Origin: Pagrus major
Lineage: Eukaryota; Chordata; Actinopteri; Spariformes; Sparidae
Length of the DNA stretch: 64,000 nucleotides
NCBI RefSeq assembly: GCF_040436345.1
Contig: NC_133223.1
Coordinates: forward strand, 20,716,613 to 20,780,612
Direction of reading: 5' to 3'
Shown: piece by piece, positions 48,142 through 61,000 of the stretch
Position numbering within the stretch: the stretch's first letter is position 1
How the letters are laid out: every line of letters begins with the position of its first letter
Notes under the pieces: model-generated
What the model saw: the letters and a program-made list of their open reading frames with translations, nothing else
Databases searched by the model: none
Told to the model about the DNA's origin: nothing
Made by a program: the position numbers and the translations under genes

Positions 48142-50800
48142 AACCACCAAGCCCTAATGGTAAGATTTTCTTATTTATGTGAAGTATCTGTCCCTCTTAC
48201 TTTTCTTTTATACCCTTTCCCTTTGACATATTATTCCCACTGTTGCCTCTTTTTTTTCAGTCACCCATTTCTCTTCCCTACATCATACATTAATATTTAA
48301 GATTAAGCAATCATTTATCTGTGACCCATTAAAATAAAATCATCCCATTCATTGTTTCAGAAGGGGTTTTCTTAAACCAGTTCAATTTTCACATTCATTT
48401 TCACCCTGCTAAAGACCCTCACCAATGCTTTGCCTTACTTGACATAAAGATTTGTACTAAAATTATTATTTATAGGTTACGGTAGTCCTGTTGCTGTAGC
48501 GTCCAGCATTACAATGGCTGCGAATTGTTTCTCTGCAAATTATATAGACAAGTCCTATGTACACTGAAACCTAACTTTGTTCTCTGTAGGCATACACTGA
48601 TGATGATGATTTTGTCTCTAATTACTACAAACTGACCTTTTCTCTTTTTCCATGTCTGCACACAGCCACTCCCCTCAAAGGATGGAAGGAAAATGTTAAA
48701 AAAAAAAAAGAAAAAAGAAAAAATGCTCTACAGGAAGACCTACCTTTCCCACAATTCCTCTTGGTTGCCAGATGACCTGACTGAGCCTCTCAAACCACCA
48801 AGAAGAAGACCACCCTAGTTGTCATAGCTACAACATAGGAGCGCCGGCACCTGCCACTGCCCCACTCAGCTCCCCTGTTAGTTTCTGTTTGTGTGAAAGA
48901 TAGAGAGACTGGCAAACTGTCACCTGTGATACCACTGAGAAAACTGGACACACTGACACGTGTGCACGGTTGTATGACTGTATAGTGTGTGTGTGTGGGT
49001 CTGTGTGTGAATTGTGCGTGTGTGTCTGTGTATATAGTGACTCTCACCACCAACTCCTCAGTGTTGCTGCTAATTTAAGCAGCCACTGTTGTAAAGACTG
49101 AAGAGGAAACAAACCAAACTAACTAGTGGCGCAAGTGTTTTTGTAAAAGATTAGTTTCTCTAAATTTGTTTTACTTCTATGCTTTCTTAAAGGATTGTGT
49201 TAAGTGGAAACTTCTTCCTTGTTCTGCTGTATTTCCCTCGGTTATCTCCAGTCCCAGGTTTTATAAACTAGTAACGCAGAGGAAGTTTTGGTAGTAGTTT
49301 TCTCACATGTGATTTGTTTTCACAGAGTGACCACATGTTGGAACAAAGTGGCAGATAGAATTTTTTTGAAGGAAGGGAATAATTGAATATATGGCTGCAA
49401 AAAAACGGTTTTGAATTTAGACTGTGACACAGACACATAACTAAATTCAGTTAGTACTGCCCTGGGTATGACTTTTCTTTCTCTCTATTGTAAAAGACAC
49501 CAAGCTAATATTTGACCTGGTCTTTCATTTGGGCTTTGTTGGGATTTTTTTCTCTGACTTGGAAACATGTTTTCTGTAGATTTAATTGGATATTTCATGT
49601 GCCACAGTTTTAACACCCATATACTAACATGCAGTGTTGTGTGTTTATATATGATAGAATTTAAGATGCACCCAAATCATATGATAAGTACTTGCTGGTA
49701 ATTGTGAATTGGGTTGATGGCTATCTCGGAGATCCCAGCTGTTCGGACCAGGGGACAGAACAAATCATGATCCAATTTTTTGTATTCCTGATAGGAAACG
49801 AGGGATGAAAAATGCAATTTCTCTGAAACTTCACACTGTAAACAGCAGTATTACTATTGGTTGAGAAGAACATTTCTGTGTAGCGCCGTGACTGAATACA
49901 TGACAAACAATTGGCAATTTTTTTAAAAAATGCGCTTGTGCTTTTGCGTTTCTGTTGCTGTTTACATTATTAAAACACAATTTCTCTCGCTGGCTTTTTT
50001 AGAGAACACAATACAAGTTGTTGTGCTGGGGGGTGACAAATGACTTGTAATGGTTTTAGAGTTGAATGAAGAAAGTTTAGTAAGCCCTGAACTGTGACAT
50101 CGTTAAAGTTTTTGTGTATTAGACAATCAGGTTCTTTGTCTCAAGATGGCTTTTTTGAAGAAAGAACTAAAACCACCTTTAATTCACACTTCTTGCAGCG
50201 TTCTATTCAGATGGCAAATAGGAGAGATTTGTTATTGACAGAATTTGTAATAATTGTGAACGTAATGACAAACCCAACAAGCCCTTTTCATTTAATCCAC
50301 TAATACATTTAATACCTGCTTTACTTGTAAATGTTACTTTGTGAGCTGTGTCGGGGTAAACAAGATCAGTGATTCGCTAAATGCTTTTGTCCCGTTGAAT
50401 AACTGAAGAACAAAGACGAAATTGGTGCTTTTGGGAAAACTGGCAGGGATGAGGTTTTTAAGGAATCTTGCACTCATAACTCGTTTATTTTCATTAGAGA
50501 GGGAAATAGTTCTGGATCCATCCCTCTGTGTCAACCTCCCATGCCCAGGGCTGTTTAACTGTAGAATATAATCTTTGATGGTTTTGTCTGACTGTAACTA
50601 TACTGACTCAATACCAAAAGTGTTGAACTGTTCAATTGATTCCCTCAGATAACCTTTAGCTATTTTAATGACAGGAAAAAGAAGAAAATGCATTTTAGGA
50701 TTCCTTTTTTTGTTTTTGGTCATTTGAGTATGACATCGCTTGCTTTGTACATAAATGTGTTGATGATTATTAAAAACCTCAATGATCTGTATACTTGTGT
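48142..50800 (+). other. Spliced, long 3' UTR of the SON-like gene
   Basis: The stop-codon exon continues to a donor (CTAATG, then GTAAGA) at 48159/48160, and a good acceptor (CTGCACACAG) ends at 48665, so an intron lies within the 3' UTR. The stop is only 18 nt before that junction, too close for classical exon-junction NMD. Downstream are A-rich and TG-rich tracts and candidate ATTAAA signals at 49969-49974 and 50769-50774. The latter is followed by a GT-rich element (TGTGTCCTTCTGTGC) and is the better distal end. No coding frame continues SON homology here. Confidence 0.5.
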
Positions 50801-51040
50801 CCTTCTGTGCTTTGCATTGCTGCACACTTCTTACTTTAACATGTACTAAATACCTGTTTGAAATGGGACAAGTATAGTTGAGCTTAGGTGGGACTCAGAA
50901 TGTTAATTGTGTAAAATTGTTTATTTTCCTAATATTATACATGTTATCTGAGATACAAACAAGTTCACATTTTTTTTTAAAGCTTTAATCAGTAATACTC
51001 TGTTGATTAGCATGCAGTTGATCAAACTGATATACTGTCC

Positions 51041-51260
51041 ATAAAGGTGCAATATGTAAGAATCTTAGTTAAAAAACAACAAACAAAAACTTTAAAGAGA
51101 ATGTGAAGAAATGACAGTTTTGACGTTATGACGTATATGTATTATGTTTAGGAGATATTCATACATGTTAGCATGCTAACCAGCTAGCTCCATCCTGTCA
51201 TGCGCCAAAGCTCCTGTTCTAGCAGTGTAAGCACCAACACTCCAGTGCTCCAAGCTCATC
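51041..51260. mobile_element. MITE-like dispersed repeat, copy 2
   Basis: It begins AAAGGTGCAATATGTAAG and contains GGAGATATTCATACATG and GCTAACCAGCTAGC, parallel to the copy at 20496-20650. This copy continues further, into GCTCCTGTTCTAGCAGTG. It is non-coding and lies 3' of the SON-like gene. Confidence 0.6.
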
Positions 51261-51419
51261 ACACAGGCCGCTGAATGATTGCTGAATGATCTACTCCTAA
51301 TTGATAGTGTTTGTTTCAAAAATGTCATTGGAGCCAAGTAAACTGTAAAAACAGTCAGTTTCATCACAATTTAATGACAAGAGTTGGTATAATGTTTTAA
51401 ATCACATGTTAGGATATTA

Positions 51420-51545
51420 AATCAAATATACTTTATTTATAAAACCCAAAATCACAATCACATTGCCTCAGTCGGCTTTACAGTCTGTACAGTGAACAAC
51501 ACCCTCTGTCCCTCAAGCTGTGTTTCAGCATGTTTAAAAGCCAAA
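51420..51545. repeat. Dispersed fish repeat fragment
   Basis: The words ACTTTATTTATAAAACCCAA, GGCTTTACAGTCTGTACAGT and ACACCCTCTGTCC in this order are familiar from interspersed repeats of percomorph fish. No coding sequence is present. Family name not assigned. Confidence 0.45.
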
Positions 51546-54500
51546 ATGTGTATAAAAAAATGTGACATACCAGCCCATCTTTTGGCAGAAGGTCTGACCA
51601 ACCCAAGAAAGAACATCAATAGAATTTAGTAAAAGGGTGGATTAAGATGGACCCAGTTACTGACTGACATTTTTTTTTTTGCTCCTTTGATGCTTTCATA
51701 TTTGCAGAATAGAATATGTCAGAATTATTATCTGATCGACGCCGATTTTTTTTTCTCCAAATTATAGTCGACATTAGTCGCACTAAGCTGACAAGACACT
51801 AGTTTCCTGCTCCAAACTCTCACCATGACTCACACCCCTTTTATAATCAAAGGGGAAATAACTTCAATTTGCAAGAAATCCACATGGAGTTGTAAAGTAG
51901 CTTTTGTACTGAGTGAGATGGTGCATGAGTTTCCTTTGTTTAGAATTAGACTGCAGTGCCTGGTGTGAATGGGGTCACAGAATAAATGCTAAGTGAAATG
52001 ACACTGGCCCAGTTGTGCATCACTCAGCAGTGAGCAACCAGCTTTCAGATCTATAATGAAAGCCTTCTGCCCCACCTGACTGTACAATTTATTGATCTGC
52101 AGGGCTGTGTGCTTGTGTGTGCGCAAGTTTGTGTGTTTCCCGTGTGGAAGAAAGATGGAGAAGGATAAAGATAAATGTTTGTTTTTATATGAGTGTTGTT
52201 AGAAGTGGGCTGATGCTAAAGTGTCATTTCCTGGGACCCTGGATAATTAGAATGTCCTTTCAGAAAATGTTTTAGGCTAGAAGACACCTGTAGTTATGAA
52301 ACCTTCCTACAAGTGGTGCACTTTCCCTGTGTTTCCAGTGTGCTTTTATTGTGGAGACCAGACACTTAAATCAAGCAATTTTGGACCCTCTCTATCAACA
52401 AAGAGGGCCTTCAAACACTGTAATGTACAGATCCAACAGACCGTCTAGGAAAAGTGGTAGAGTAAATAGAGTGTAGACTTTGACACATTAAGCAATTTAT
52501 TTTCAGTTAACAAGTTTTCTGATTTGCTCAGATGTCAAGCGAAGACAAGTGACCCAGGGCAGTCTTCATGAAGAAAGCTTAGAAGGCTTTAATCTGTGGA
52601 TTTACTCACTGAATTGGATAAAAAGGTTAAAAACTCCACAGTGAGAGTCTCCGCTTTAAAATACAAATCACCGTGGCGTACACTCAGATGAAAAATACAA
52701 TCATTACCATAGTCATGGATTAAAGGCTTTGGACTGAACAGTGCAATGGATCCAATTCCCCATTCAAATGAAATAAACACTTTAAGAGGAGGAAGAAATG
52801 CCGTAGTCCTTTTGGTGTCTTAAAAGTTGTCATGAGGAAAGTGACTCTTGAATTCGTTGGCTTTTTTTTAATGGTGATTGAGAAATGCAAACCTATTCTG
52901 CTGTTGAAACCTGGATAAGATACGATTTAGTGCCTGTCACAGAATTTTTGCTTTTTTACTTTCCAGATTTCAGATGTTATTTTCTGTTTGGATTGAAGAC
53001 GAGCAGTGAATTCAAGTCCAGCCGTGCAACATATTTCTTCTTGCTCAATATTATGTAAGATTAATGTTTGCTTTCATGCAGCATTTGTGTCCGAAGCACT
53101 AGTTGGTTTATTTCAGAAATGAAATGTTGTAGTAGTTTTTTGCAGTATGTGAAAAAGTAGGGACTGTACAAAGCGTATTGAGATGGTGAGGAATCATGCC
53201 TTCCACAGCATCAATATTTTTATTGGACCATTGCTGTAAAATACCCGTTGTAACACCCCTGAATACATCTCTCCCTCCCTCCTACTGGTGAAGATACAGC
53301 CACTTAAATTTTGAACAAAGGGCCACTAAAGATGGATTTTCCAAAACAAAACAATGTATAGACTCATACAAAAGTACTCCCTTTCAATCATCATTTACGA
53401 CCCACAAGAAGTGCGTGGCGGTGTCTGTATCTTCAGGGACCGTGCCCTCTGCCTGTATTTCCTTATTTTCTTAGTATTTTGGTGAGTTTGAGATGTTTCT
53501 GAGCGTCAGCCTTTGGGCAGTGGTGTATAGCCCCCAGCCAAAAGCAATAAGAGGTCGGGACTATGTGAAAATGTAGCAACCAGGTTACTTTGCTGTCTCC
53601 GTCTCTCACCTCTGCTCTCACTCTGTCATAAAGAGCTGTGTGTCTGTTTGACTGAGGGCAGGGCGAGCTACACACACACAGGCAGAGCAGAGAGGCAAAA
53701 AGAGGGCGGGATAAAGTGTGCACTTAGGCTGCATTCACAAAAAAAATCAACACAAGTTGTGCGCAGGTGGGCGTGTTTATTTGTGCATTAGAACATCACC
53801 ACTGCCCTCTCGCTTCAGCCACTCTTTAGCTTGTTTGACCATTGCTGCTTTCCCTTTCTTTGTCTCGCCCGTTGAGCTTGGGAGGAGGGGCCAATTTGAA
53901 TGGTACGTACACCTACAACAACCAAAAGAAATCCTCCTAATTATGCCTTTTGAGCCGCCAGATGAGTGAGCTGTGAACAGGCTGCTGATAGCCTACATGA
54001 TGCCAAAGAGCACCTTCATCAGCCGCCGTGCATACAAAAGCTGCCTTATCTATGTAACTATTTGATTTTTTTAATACGATAAATCTCACGAGGGAGGGCT
54101 GAAATAAAAAATTTATATCCGGGATGAGGAAAAGTCAAAACAACTTCCTCTACTCTTTGAAAGAAGTCGGACTCCCCCCCCCCTTTAGCTTAAATCTACA
54201 TTTTTTAGAGTCTCTAAAGACAAAAACAACAGCAACAAAAGTCAGAAATGCAGAGCCAGTATTTTGATTCTTTTCTGAGTTTCCAATATTGCTTTCTTAA
54301 TTAATACGTGTGGGTCAGGGTTAGTTAACTCTAAAATTCTGCTGATATACTCTGGACCAATTATACTCATTTAATTTGTGGACTGCAATGACATTAATCA
54401 GTAATTACGGTTACAGGCCTTCCTGTCAGTGTCTGCATGTGCGCTTGTTTACACACATCAGTCACATTTGCATGTATTCGTATGTGGGTTGCATACCGAG

Positions 54501-54760
54501 CAGCTAGTGAGTCATTGGATTTTGCAGATCAATGGCCGTCGGTCGATGGATGGCTGAGTGCTTTGCAACGACCACCCAATCCGAGCACTCTACCCACTCT
54601 GTCAGGCAGCCAGGAAAGGAGGTCACGTACACAAATTTCCTCTCCTCTCCCCCTCGCTTTGAATTCTCACAACACACTTTCCTCTCACAACTTTGCTTCA
54701 CTCTCCACTCATACACACATGCACAGGCACACACTCACGCACGCTGGATAAGCCGATGAA
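51546..54760. other. Intergenic, no gene recognised
   Basis: About 3.2 kb without a conserved peptide or RNA gene that I can recognise. Composition is AT-rich with scattered short simple tracts, such as a C run at 54174-54183. Its closeness to the candidate exon at 54.77 kb means it could hold that gene's upstream control DNA, but nothing specific is visible. Confidence 0.4.
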
Positions 54761-54772
54761 TTCAGCCCGTGG

Positions 54773-55004
54773 TGGAGTTCTGGATCAGAGTGGAACTTGT
54801 TTCACTTCAGTGTGAGACAGACTAACGAAGACAACAGAGACGGCGAAGAGAAAAGGAGAAAAGAGGATTTGAGGGAAATGAGAGGCTCGACGAGATAAAA
54901 GCTGACGAGAGTGAAGACAAAAGAGAGGGAGAACCGAGAACAAAAGAGAAAATAAGACGCCTAATTTTACTGAGGAGGATTTGGAGCACTGCCTGCAGAG
55001 CCAA
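54773..55004 (+). other. Possible orphan 5'-UTR exon of a neighbouring gene
   Basis: A purine-rich run of GAGA/AGAG words without ATG until near its end (several stops in all frames) leads to GCCTGCAGAGCCAA followed by GTGAGC, a usable donor. Such AG-rich leaders preceding a donor are seen in first exons of many fish neuronal and adhesion genes. No coding sequence follows in the window, so any partner exons would lie beyond 64 kb. This is a weak call from composition and one splice site only. Confidence 0.25.
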
Positions 55005-55799
55005 GTGAGCTGTGTCTGTAACAGTGAGGGTCCATGTACTGGTCAGAGGAGTACAATAAAGGTTGTGACTTTGACTGTACTTGTCGGTTCATTGTACTGT
55101 CAAAACTCTGTGTGTGTGTGCCCATTTGAGTTCAAATGTGTGTGTGTCAATGTCCTTGACAAGACAGAATCCAAAAGACAAACTGAAACTGTATGAAAGC
55201 AGGAGAGTCTGCTGCAACAATATGTGAACATATGTCTACAGACACACATGTTGCATGCACGTATGAATATTTCATGAGGGCACTGAGAAGGAGCAACTAT
55301 AGAGCTTCATTTATGGATGACTGAAGTTGACCCATTTAAAATATTAACGCTACCTGGAAAGTAAAAAAAAAAAAAGAAAAAAAAAGCATTTTTTCAAAAT
55401 ATTCTTTTAATTTTCCCTTCCAGATTGAATATTTAAATATGTATAAGTTTGCACATTTGCTAAAAATAACAAAATGTTTGGAAGAAATTCCTCAGAGACA
55501 TTTCCCAAATGTATGCTCAGATGCTGTACAGTTGCAATAGCAAGGCACACAACATCTGAAAACTTCCCAATTTAAATGGGATTGTGCTATTGCACACCTA
55601 TGTTTGGATTGGATTAACTGCATGTTTCCAAGTAACTGCCTGTCAGTCAATCTGTTTGTATTTATGGATAGACTTGGGTCTGTTAGGACGGCTGCAGTCA
55701 TCTTAGTCTAAGACGCCAGACAGAAGTGATTCTCCTCAGGAAAGGTTGCCCGCCTGACCTTTATTTTAAACAAGACTTCTCAGTGAATTAGCAGAAAAC

Positions 55800-56300
55800 C
55801 TAAATATGTATGTTAGTTAATTTATATGTCAGTGGATTGAAAGTCCAAAATCCCAAATTCCAAAATACGATGTCCAAGCAACACAAAGGCAGGCAACGTA
55901 AAGTCCAAGGAAAAAAACCAAAGAGAACTACAAAAACTAAATGACGTATAAACCAGAAAACCAAGAGGAACAAATCAAGAACACAGGGAACACACAAGGA
56001 CCAGAGAACAGACGTACTAACAAAGGGTGAGGGAACAACACAGGCTTAAATAAAAACTAAACTAATGAGGGGATGAGGTGCAAGTGGAGAGACACTGGGA
56101 ACAGGGTAGTGGTAGTAGTAATGAGGCTGATGTGAGACAGGTATGGAGGGGGAAAATCTGGCTGGGGAGGAGCACAGCAACACAGAAGGGAAACAGAACA
56201 CTGGGAACACAGGTGAGCTGGAAGTAGAAAGTGACAACAAAGGACAAGAGGAAAATAAAACATGAAATAACTAACCAATAACCAAAACCATGACACTTAC
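55800..56300. mobile_element. Dispersed repeat, C/T-rich on the minus strand
   Basis: The minus strand reads as runs such as TGTGTTCCCAGTGTTCTG, CTCACCTGTGTTCCCAG, ATTTAAGCCTGTGTTGTTCC, GTTTTGGACTTT-like words and TTGCCTGCCTTTGTG. This wording is familiar from a high-copy fish repeat found at many loci. No long frame has recognisable transposon protein, so class is not assigned. Confidence 0.4.
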
Positions 56301-57093
56301 CTACTGAAAATACTCCATTTGGTTTAGGTGATTGGTAATCCCCAGGTAGGTGAGTGAAGGAGGAGAACTCATCCATAATGATGACTTTTTTTTGCATTGA
56401 TATCAACATAGAATAGTCAGGCATGCAGAAAAGAGTGTGAAGCAGCCATGCTCTGTGTGACATCATTAATACGCCTACTCGCTTGCTGTGAATTCTCTGT
56501 ACAATGACCTGCTCTATTCACACATGGGCTGAAGTGGACATTACACAGACTTTGTGCTGGGGAGCTGGCAAGATAAAGTAAATTTAATGGCCCTGCCAAC
56601 TGATGGATATTTGCATTCACACAGCCCTCCTATGGGCTGTAGACTGAAGAAGGTGGTAGGGCACAGTGTCAAGAGGGCAGATGGTTGATTGTGTTGGTGG
56701 TGGGTAACCAGGGTTTAGTACCTAAACAGTAGTAGTAGGGTTTAGTCGCCCGCTGGCAAGCCAGATGTCTTGCAGATGACTAAATAGTAAAGTATCAAGG
56801 CATCAGGCTGCCCCGCTGTGTAGTAGAGACAATGTTTTCCCTTTAAATGTCCTTAAGTCATGAAAAAATGTCTTCTTGTGTGTATCTAATTTAATCTCTA
56901 AACTACAAATAGACTATTTGAAATGTGGCTTCTAGTCATCTCAGCTGGATGTGGGTCATCGAACTCCGTCCACTAGGGCAGAGGAGATGCTGGTCGCTGT
57001 CGCACAGTCGACCTACGAAGTCAGCCCCGGAGACGGATGCCTCCTGACTGTAACACGTGCCGGTGTGAATGATGAGAACATTGAGGTAGTACA

Positions 57094-57098
<5 letters not shown>

Positions 57099-57129
<31 letters not shown>

Positions 57130-57139
57130 TGTGTGTGTA
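57099..57139. repeat. (TG)n microsatellite
   Basis: About 41 bp of nearly perfect TG with one TT interruption; the first of five TG tracts within 1 kb. Confidence 0.9.
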
Positions 57140-57296
57140 TCTGCCTGGCTGCAGAGATTCCAAATGATTCATTTCTATAGGGAGAGAGTGTGTGTTTGTG
57201 TGAGTCCGACATCAAACCGTGTGCTTGCGCATTCAACAAACACAGCGGCGAGGATGTGTGCGTGTGTGTGCACGTGTCCTCTTTGTGTCTCCCCTC

Positions 57297-57330
57297 TTTG
57301 TGTGTGTTTGTGTGTGTGTGTGTGTGTGTG
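57297..57330. repeat. (TG)n microsatellite
   Basis: About 34 bp of TG with one TT interruption. Confidence 0.9.
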
Positions 57331-57485
57331 AGAAAGACAGCCGCAGGAATGTGTATGTTAGTTCCGGTCCATTGCTCGAGAATGAGAGCAGAGGTAGTAT
57401 GTGCATGTGTGTGTGTTGTTTGTGACAGGATTTGAGGGAGAACCCATGATGACGTCCACATAGATCAAGGTAGATCAAGGTTAAT

Positions 57486-57487
<2 letters not shown>

Positions 57488-57522
<35 letters not shown>

Positions 57523-57529
57523 CGTGTGT
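57488..57529. repeat. (TG)n microsatellite
   Basis: About 40 bp of TG ending in GCGTGCGTG variants. A direct repeat of TAGATCAAGG twice in tandem lies just before it, at 57462-57481. Confidence 0.9.
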
Positions 57530-57807
57530 CTGGTAGCTGCAGGGGAGGAAAGTTCCCCTTGTCTACACTGATTAACGTAGCATGTGTTCAAACATCAAAG
57601 GTGAGACTCATTGTTGAAGCCTCAGCTGCACACGTATTATACTGACGGTGGGCAGCATAATGTCGTTTTCTTCATTTCCTAAACTTTGAAATAATCTTAA
57701 TTGATTAAATTACAATTTATTTGACAAATAAGTGCCTTAAACCAGTCCAGATGTCAGTTAAACCATCATCTTATAGCTGCAGACAAACACTGCTCAGACA
57801 GTTTAAA

Positions 57808-57835
57808 GTGTGTGTGTGTGTGTGTGTGTGTGTGT
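57808..57835. repeat. (TG)n microsatellite
   Basis: About 28 bp of uninterrupted TG. Confidence 0.9.
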
Positions 57836-58030
57836 CATGTATGGCAGGTTTCAGTCCAGTGCTCACACCTTAGCCCCTAACCCGACTGTTCAGATGTGTG
57901 TATTATAGAGTCATAGACGTTCCAGTTCATCGCCCATGTTAGGGCTCACGGTGAAAATATCGAGAGCGTGTCGCAGTCACAAAACGATGTAAGGTCAAGA
58001 CACGACGAGGTGGAGCGGCTGCGCTGCTCG

Positions 58031-58048
58031 GCGTGTGTGTGTGTGTGC
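58031..58048. repeat. Short (TG)n tract
   Basis: Eight TG units after GCTCGGCG; the last tract of the cluster. Confidence 0.7.
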
Positions 58049-58049
58049 T

Positions 58050-61000
58050 TGTCACTTGTGCAAGATCTAGTTCATCGGTCTTGCTGACTTATACAACAAA
58101 AGCATCAAGGTAGAGTAGTGCTGGCGTCTGTGTGCTTCAGGAGGAACAACCTGCGCAGCAGCTACTACACAAAACATATGAGCAGCTGTCGATTCATGTC
58201 AGTGCTTTGACAGTTACCTCCGTGTGTTCCCTTCAGTCTCTATTTAGATTGATGAAGTACTCACAGGAGCCAATAACACGCCTGTTATGAACGACTCTAT
58301 TAATTAGTTTGTTGGATATTTAGGTTAATGACACACTGGGACAAAAATATCACGGGTTCACACCCTACCCACCTGCAACAGACTAATCAAATATTGAAAT
58401 CTGCAACTGGCTGATCAAATATTCATACTCGCCAACGGGCTGTAAAGTACTCACGTCGGTTAGTTGAGTGGTCTCCCTGGTCTTACTGAGAGATCACAGG
58501 TTCTATTCCTGGATAAACTAGAGTGATCTTTAATTATAAACGCATTCCTCTTGGCTGACTCGTTCATTAGTGACCCCTCACAGTGACGGTAAAATGTAAC
58601 ATTGATTGTATTGTTTGTCTTGTCATTTCATCAAAAGATCCATTTCTAAGCTCTCAGTTGGACTAAAAGGAAAGCTCGTCACTGTATTTTGATAACCCTC
58701 ATTTGCTCAATTGTCTTTAAAATGGCTTTAATGACATTGTGGAACGTGACGGAAAACATGGGTCGAGGGAGAGTTAAGGGTTATTTCTTTGTACCCTGGC
58801 TTTATTAAGGATTATACATCAGGGAGAAATAAGACAGATGAGAAAGACAGAGGGGGTGAGGCAACTAAGGTAATGAGCCCGACCTGAACCCACCTAATGA
58901 ATCCATCGTGACCGCTTCACATGCTGACTACTTGGTTGGAACTTTTATTTGAGCTCCAGATTTTAGAAAGTATATCACCCTTTTCCACAGCTGCCCGCAT
59001 TGGGAGCATACATTTACACCCCCCAATTGTTTCTACTGAAATGAAAAAAAAAAGAAGTTTTATTATAAACTTCTGTTTATGCTACTGTTGTGGAACTCAA
59101 GATTGGTCTTGGTCTTGAGACTGGTCCCATCAATCACATTTTTACTTGGTCTTGTCTTGGTCTGAGACAAACGGGACTCAGGATTATATTTCACGACACA
59201 CATTTGCAGGGCTATCACTGTAATACGTAATTCTTAAATACATTTTCTACTTAATGATTGTGTTACGGTCTTACATTTTTCCACTCACATGAAAGTGAGT
59301 AGATAATGACTGAATTTTAATTTTTGGGTGAACTTTCCCTTTAACTTTCAGTGTTTGGGCACACCTGTCTTTTTTCTATTCTATCTCATCTCATCCCATC
59401 CTGCCTGGTCCTATCCTCTCTTAACCCATTCAACCAAATCCAATCCCATCCTGTCCCAGCCCATCATAACATCATCTATCCTAACTCAGCATGTCTTATT
59501 CATTCCACCTATTTAAATGTGAATTGGATGACTCTTGGGAGTGCTCTATGTAGTTAAGAAAAGTCGCAACTTAATCTTTTATAGATATATGCTGAGAAGC
59601 GACCATAACGGGTCTTGGGTGTCTTGTTTGTTGCAGGCTGTCTCAAAGGTTTCTGACATACAACCCTGACTGCATAAATTTAATTCTTCTAAAGTATCTT
59701 CCACGAATTCACTTGGCAGTAAAGGTGCTGAAATGTTTTCTTAGAGCAGCTAAAACAGCAATTGTCTCTCCACGATCGCAGTGTTTTTCTCAACGGGCTG
59801 CACTTTGCACATTTTATTCATGCAAGGTGTTAAACGCTGACTCACTTTCAGCAACAGCAACAAACATTTTCACTCTGCTGGCGTCCCAAGACTTTTACCT
59901 TCGACTGTACTTGTACACATTCTTATACATGACAGCTCTTTTAAAGTTGACTCACTGTACCCTGACGTAATGAGACAGCCAAGAAATGTATGTTTTTTGC
60001 CCGCTGCCGTATGCATTAATTATGGCCTCCATGCAAAATAGATTAGATCTGCAACTTCATTGAGTGGCTGAGGCTGTTGTGGAGTTCATGGCTCACATGA
60101 CTTGCTACTCCAGTCCACCTTTATGAACCTGAGAAATAAAAATCAGGCAATTTGTGACATTATGCCCCTCATTTTGGTTGCTTTCGTAGGTGGATATTAC
60201 ATCCCTTATCAGAAGGTGCTGAGATGCTGGACTGTCAATTAATATGAAACAAATGAGGTGGAATATGCAGCTTTAGTCATTTTTGCTCTTAGAGGATGCA
60301 TTGTGCATGTCTATTAAAATACATGCTGTATTGACTATCAAGTAGCAGGAAAAAAACAGGATATGAGACGTGCATTATTGTTTGTGCACACAGAACAGCT
60401 ACTATGTCTATTTTCACACCCCTTAAATCCTTTTTCAGCCCTTTTTCTAACAATGTTGTTTCTGTAATCCGGAGAGGGCAGACAGTCTGACGTGTCATTG
60501 TTTTGATTATTCTTCTATTTTACTGCAGGACATGTTTGACTTTGACAATACAAGAGGCTGTCTGTTGGCTTGTCTCCTGTTGTTACCCGCTTTTGAATGC
60601 TTGTCGTACGACAACACTGACCCGTATTTGTTTTCCTAGATGCAAGCTCACAGCGAGTCTTATCTCTGTGTTTCCTTTACGGTTGTTTGTCAGAAAGGGT
60701 GCATTAGTATGCATCATGAATGAAGTATAGAGAGGAGACACAGGTTTGAACTGTAACACGATTTGATGGATTTGAAGCTGTCATTCTCGCTGGGGGCAAA
60801 CTTGGACTGGGGACACAGAATTATCTCTACGTCTCATTGCTGCTGGAAATTCATTGGGAGTCTGTTCATATTTTATGATATCCATGTATTATACAGTGGA
60901 ATAGACCAAAGTCTCCTCTGTAGCCAAAGTATGCCCAAAGTCTGCCTCAGTGAGAATTGGGTGGCATGTATAAATATGTGTCAGGGACTAAATTTTAGTC

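Noticed and set aside
57021-57478. Several His/Thr- or Cys/Val-rich frames
   Set aside because: Produced by translating (TG)n and (CA)n microsatellites.
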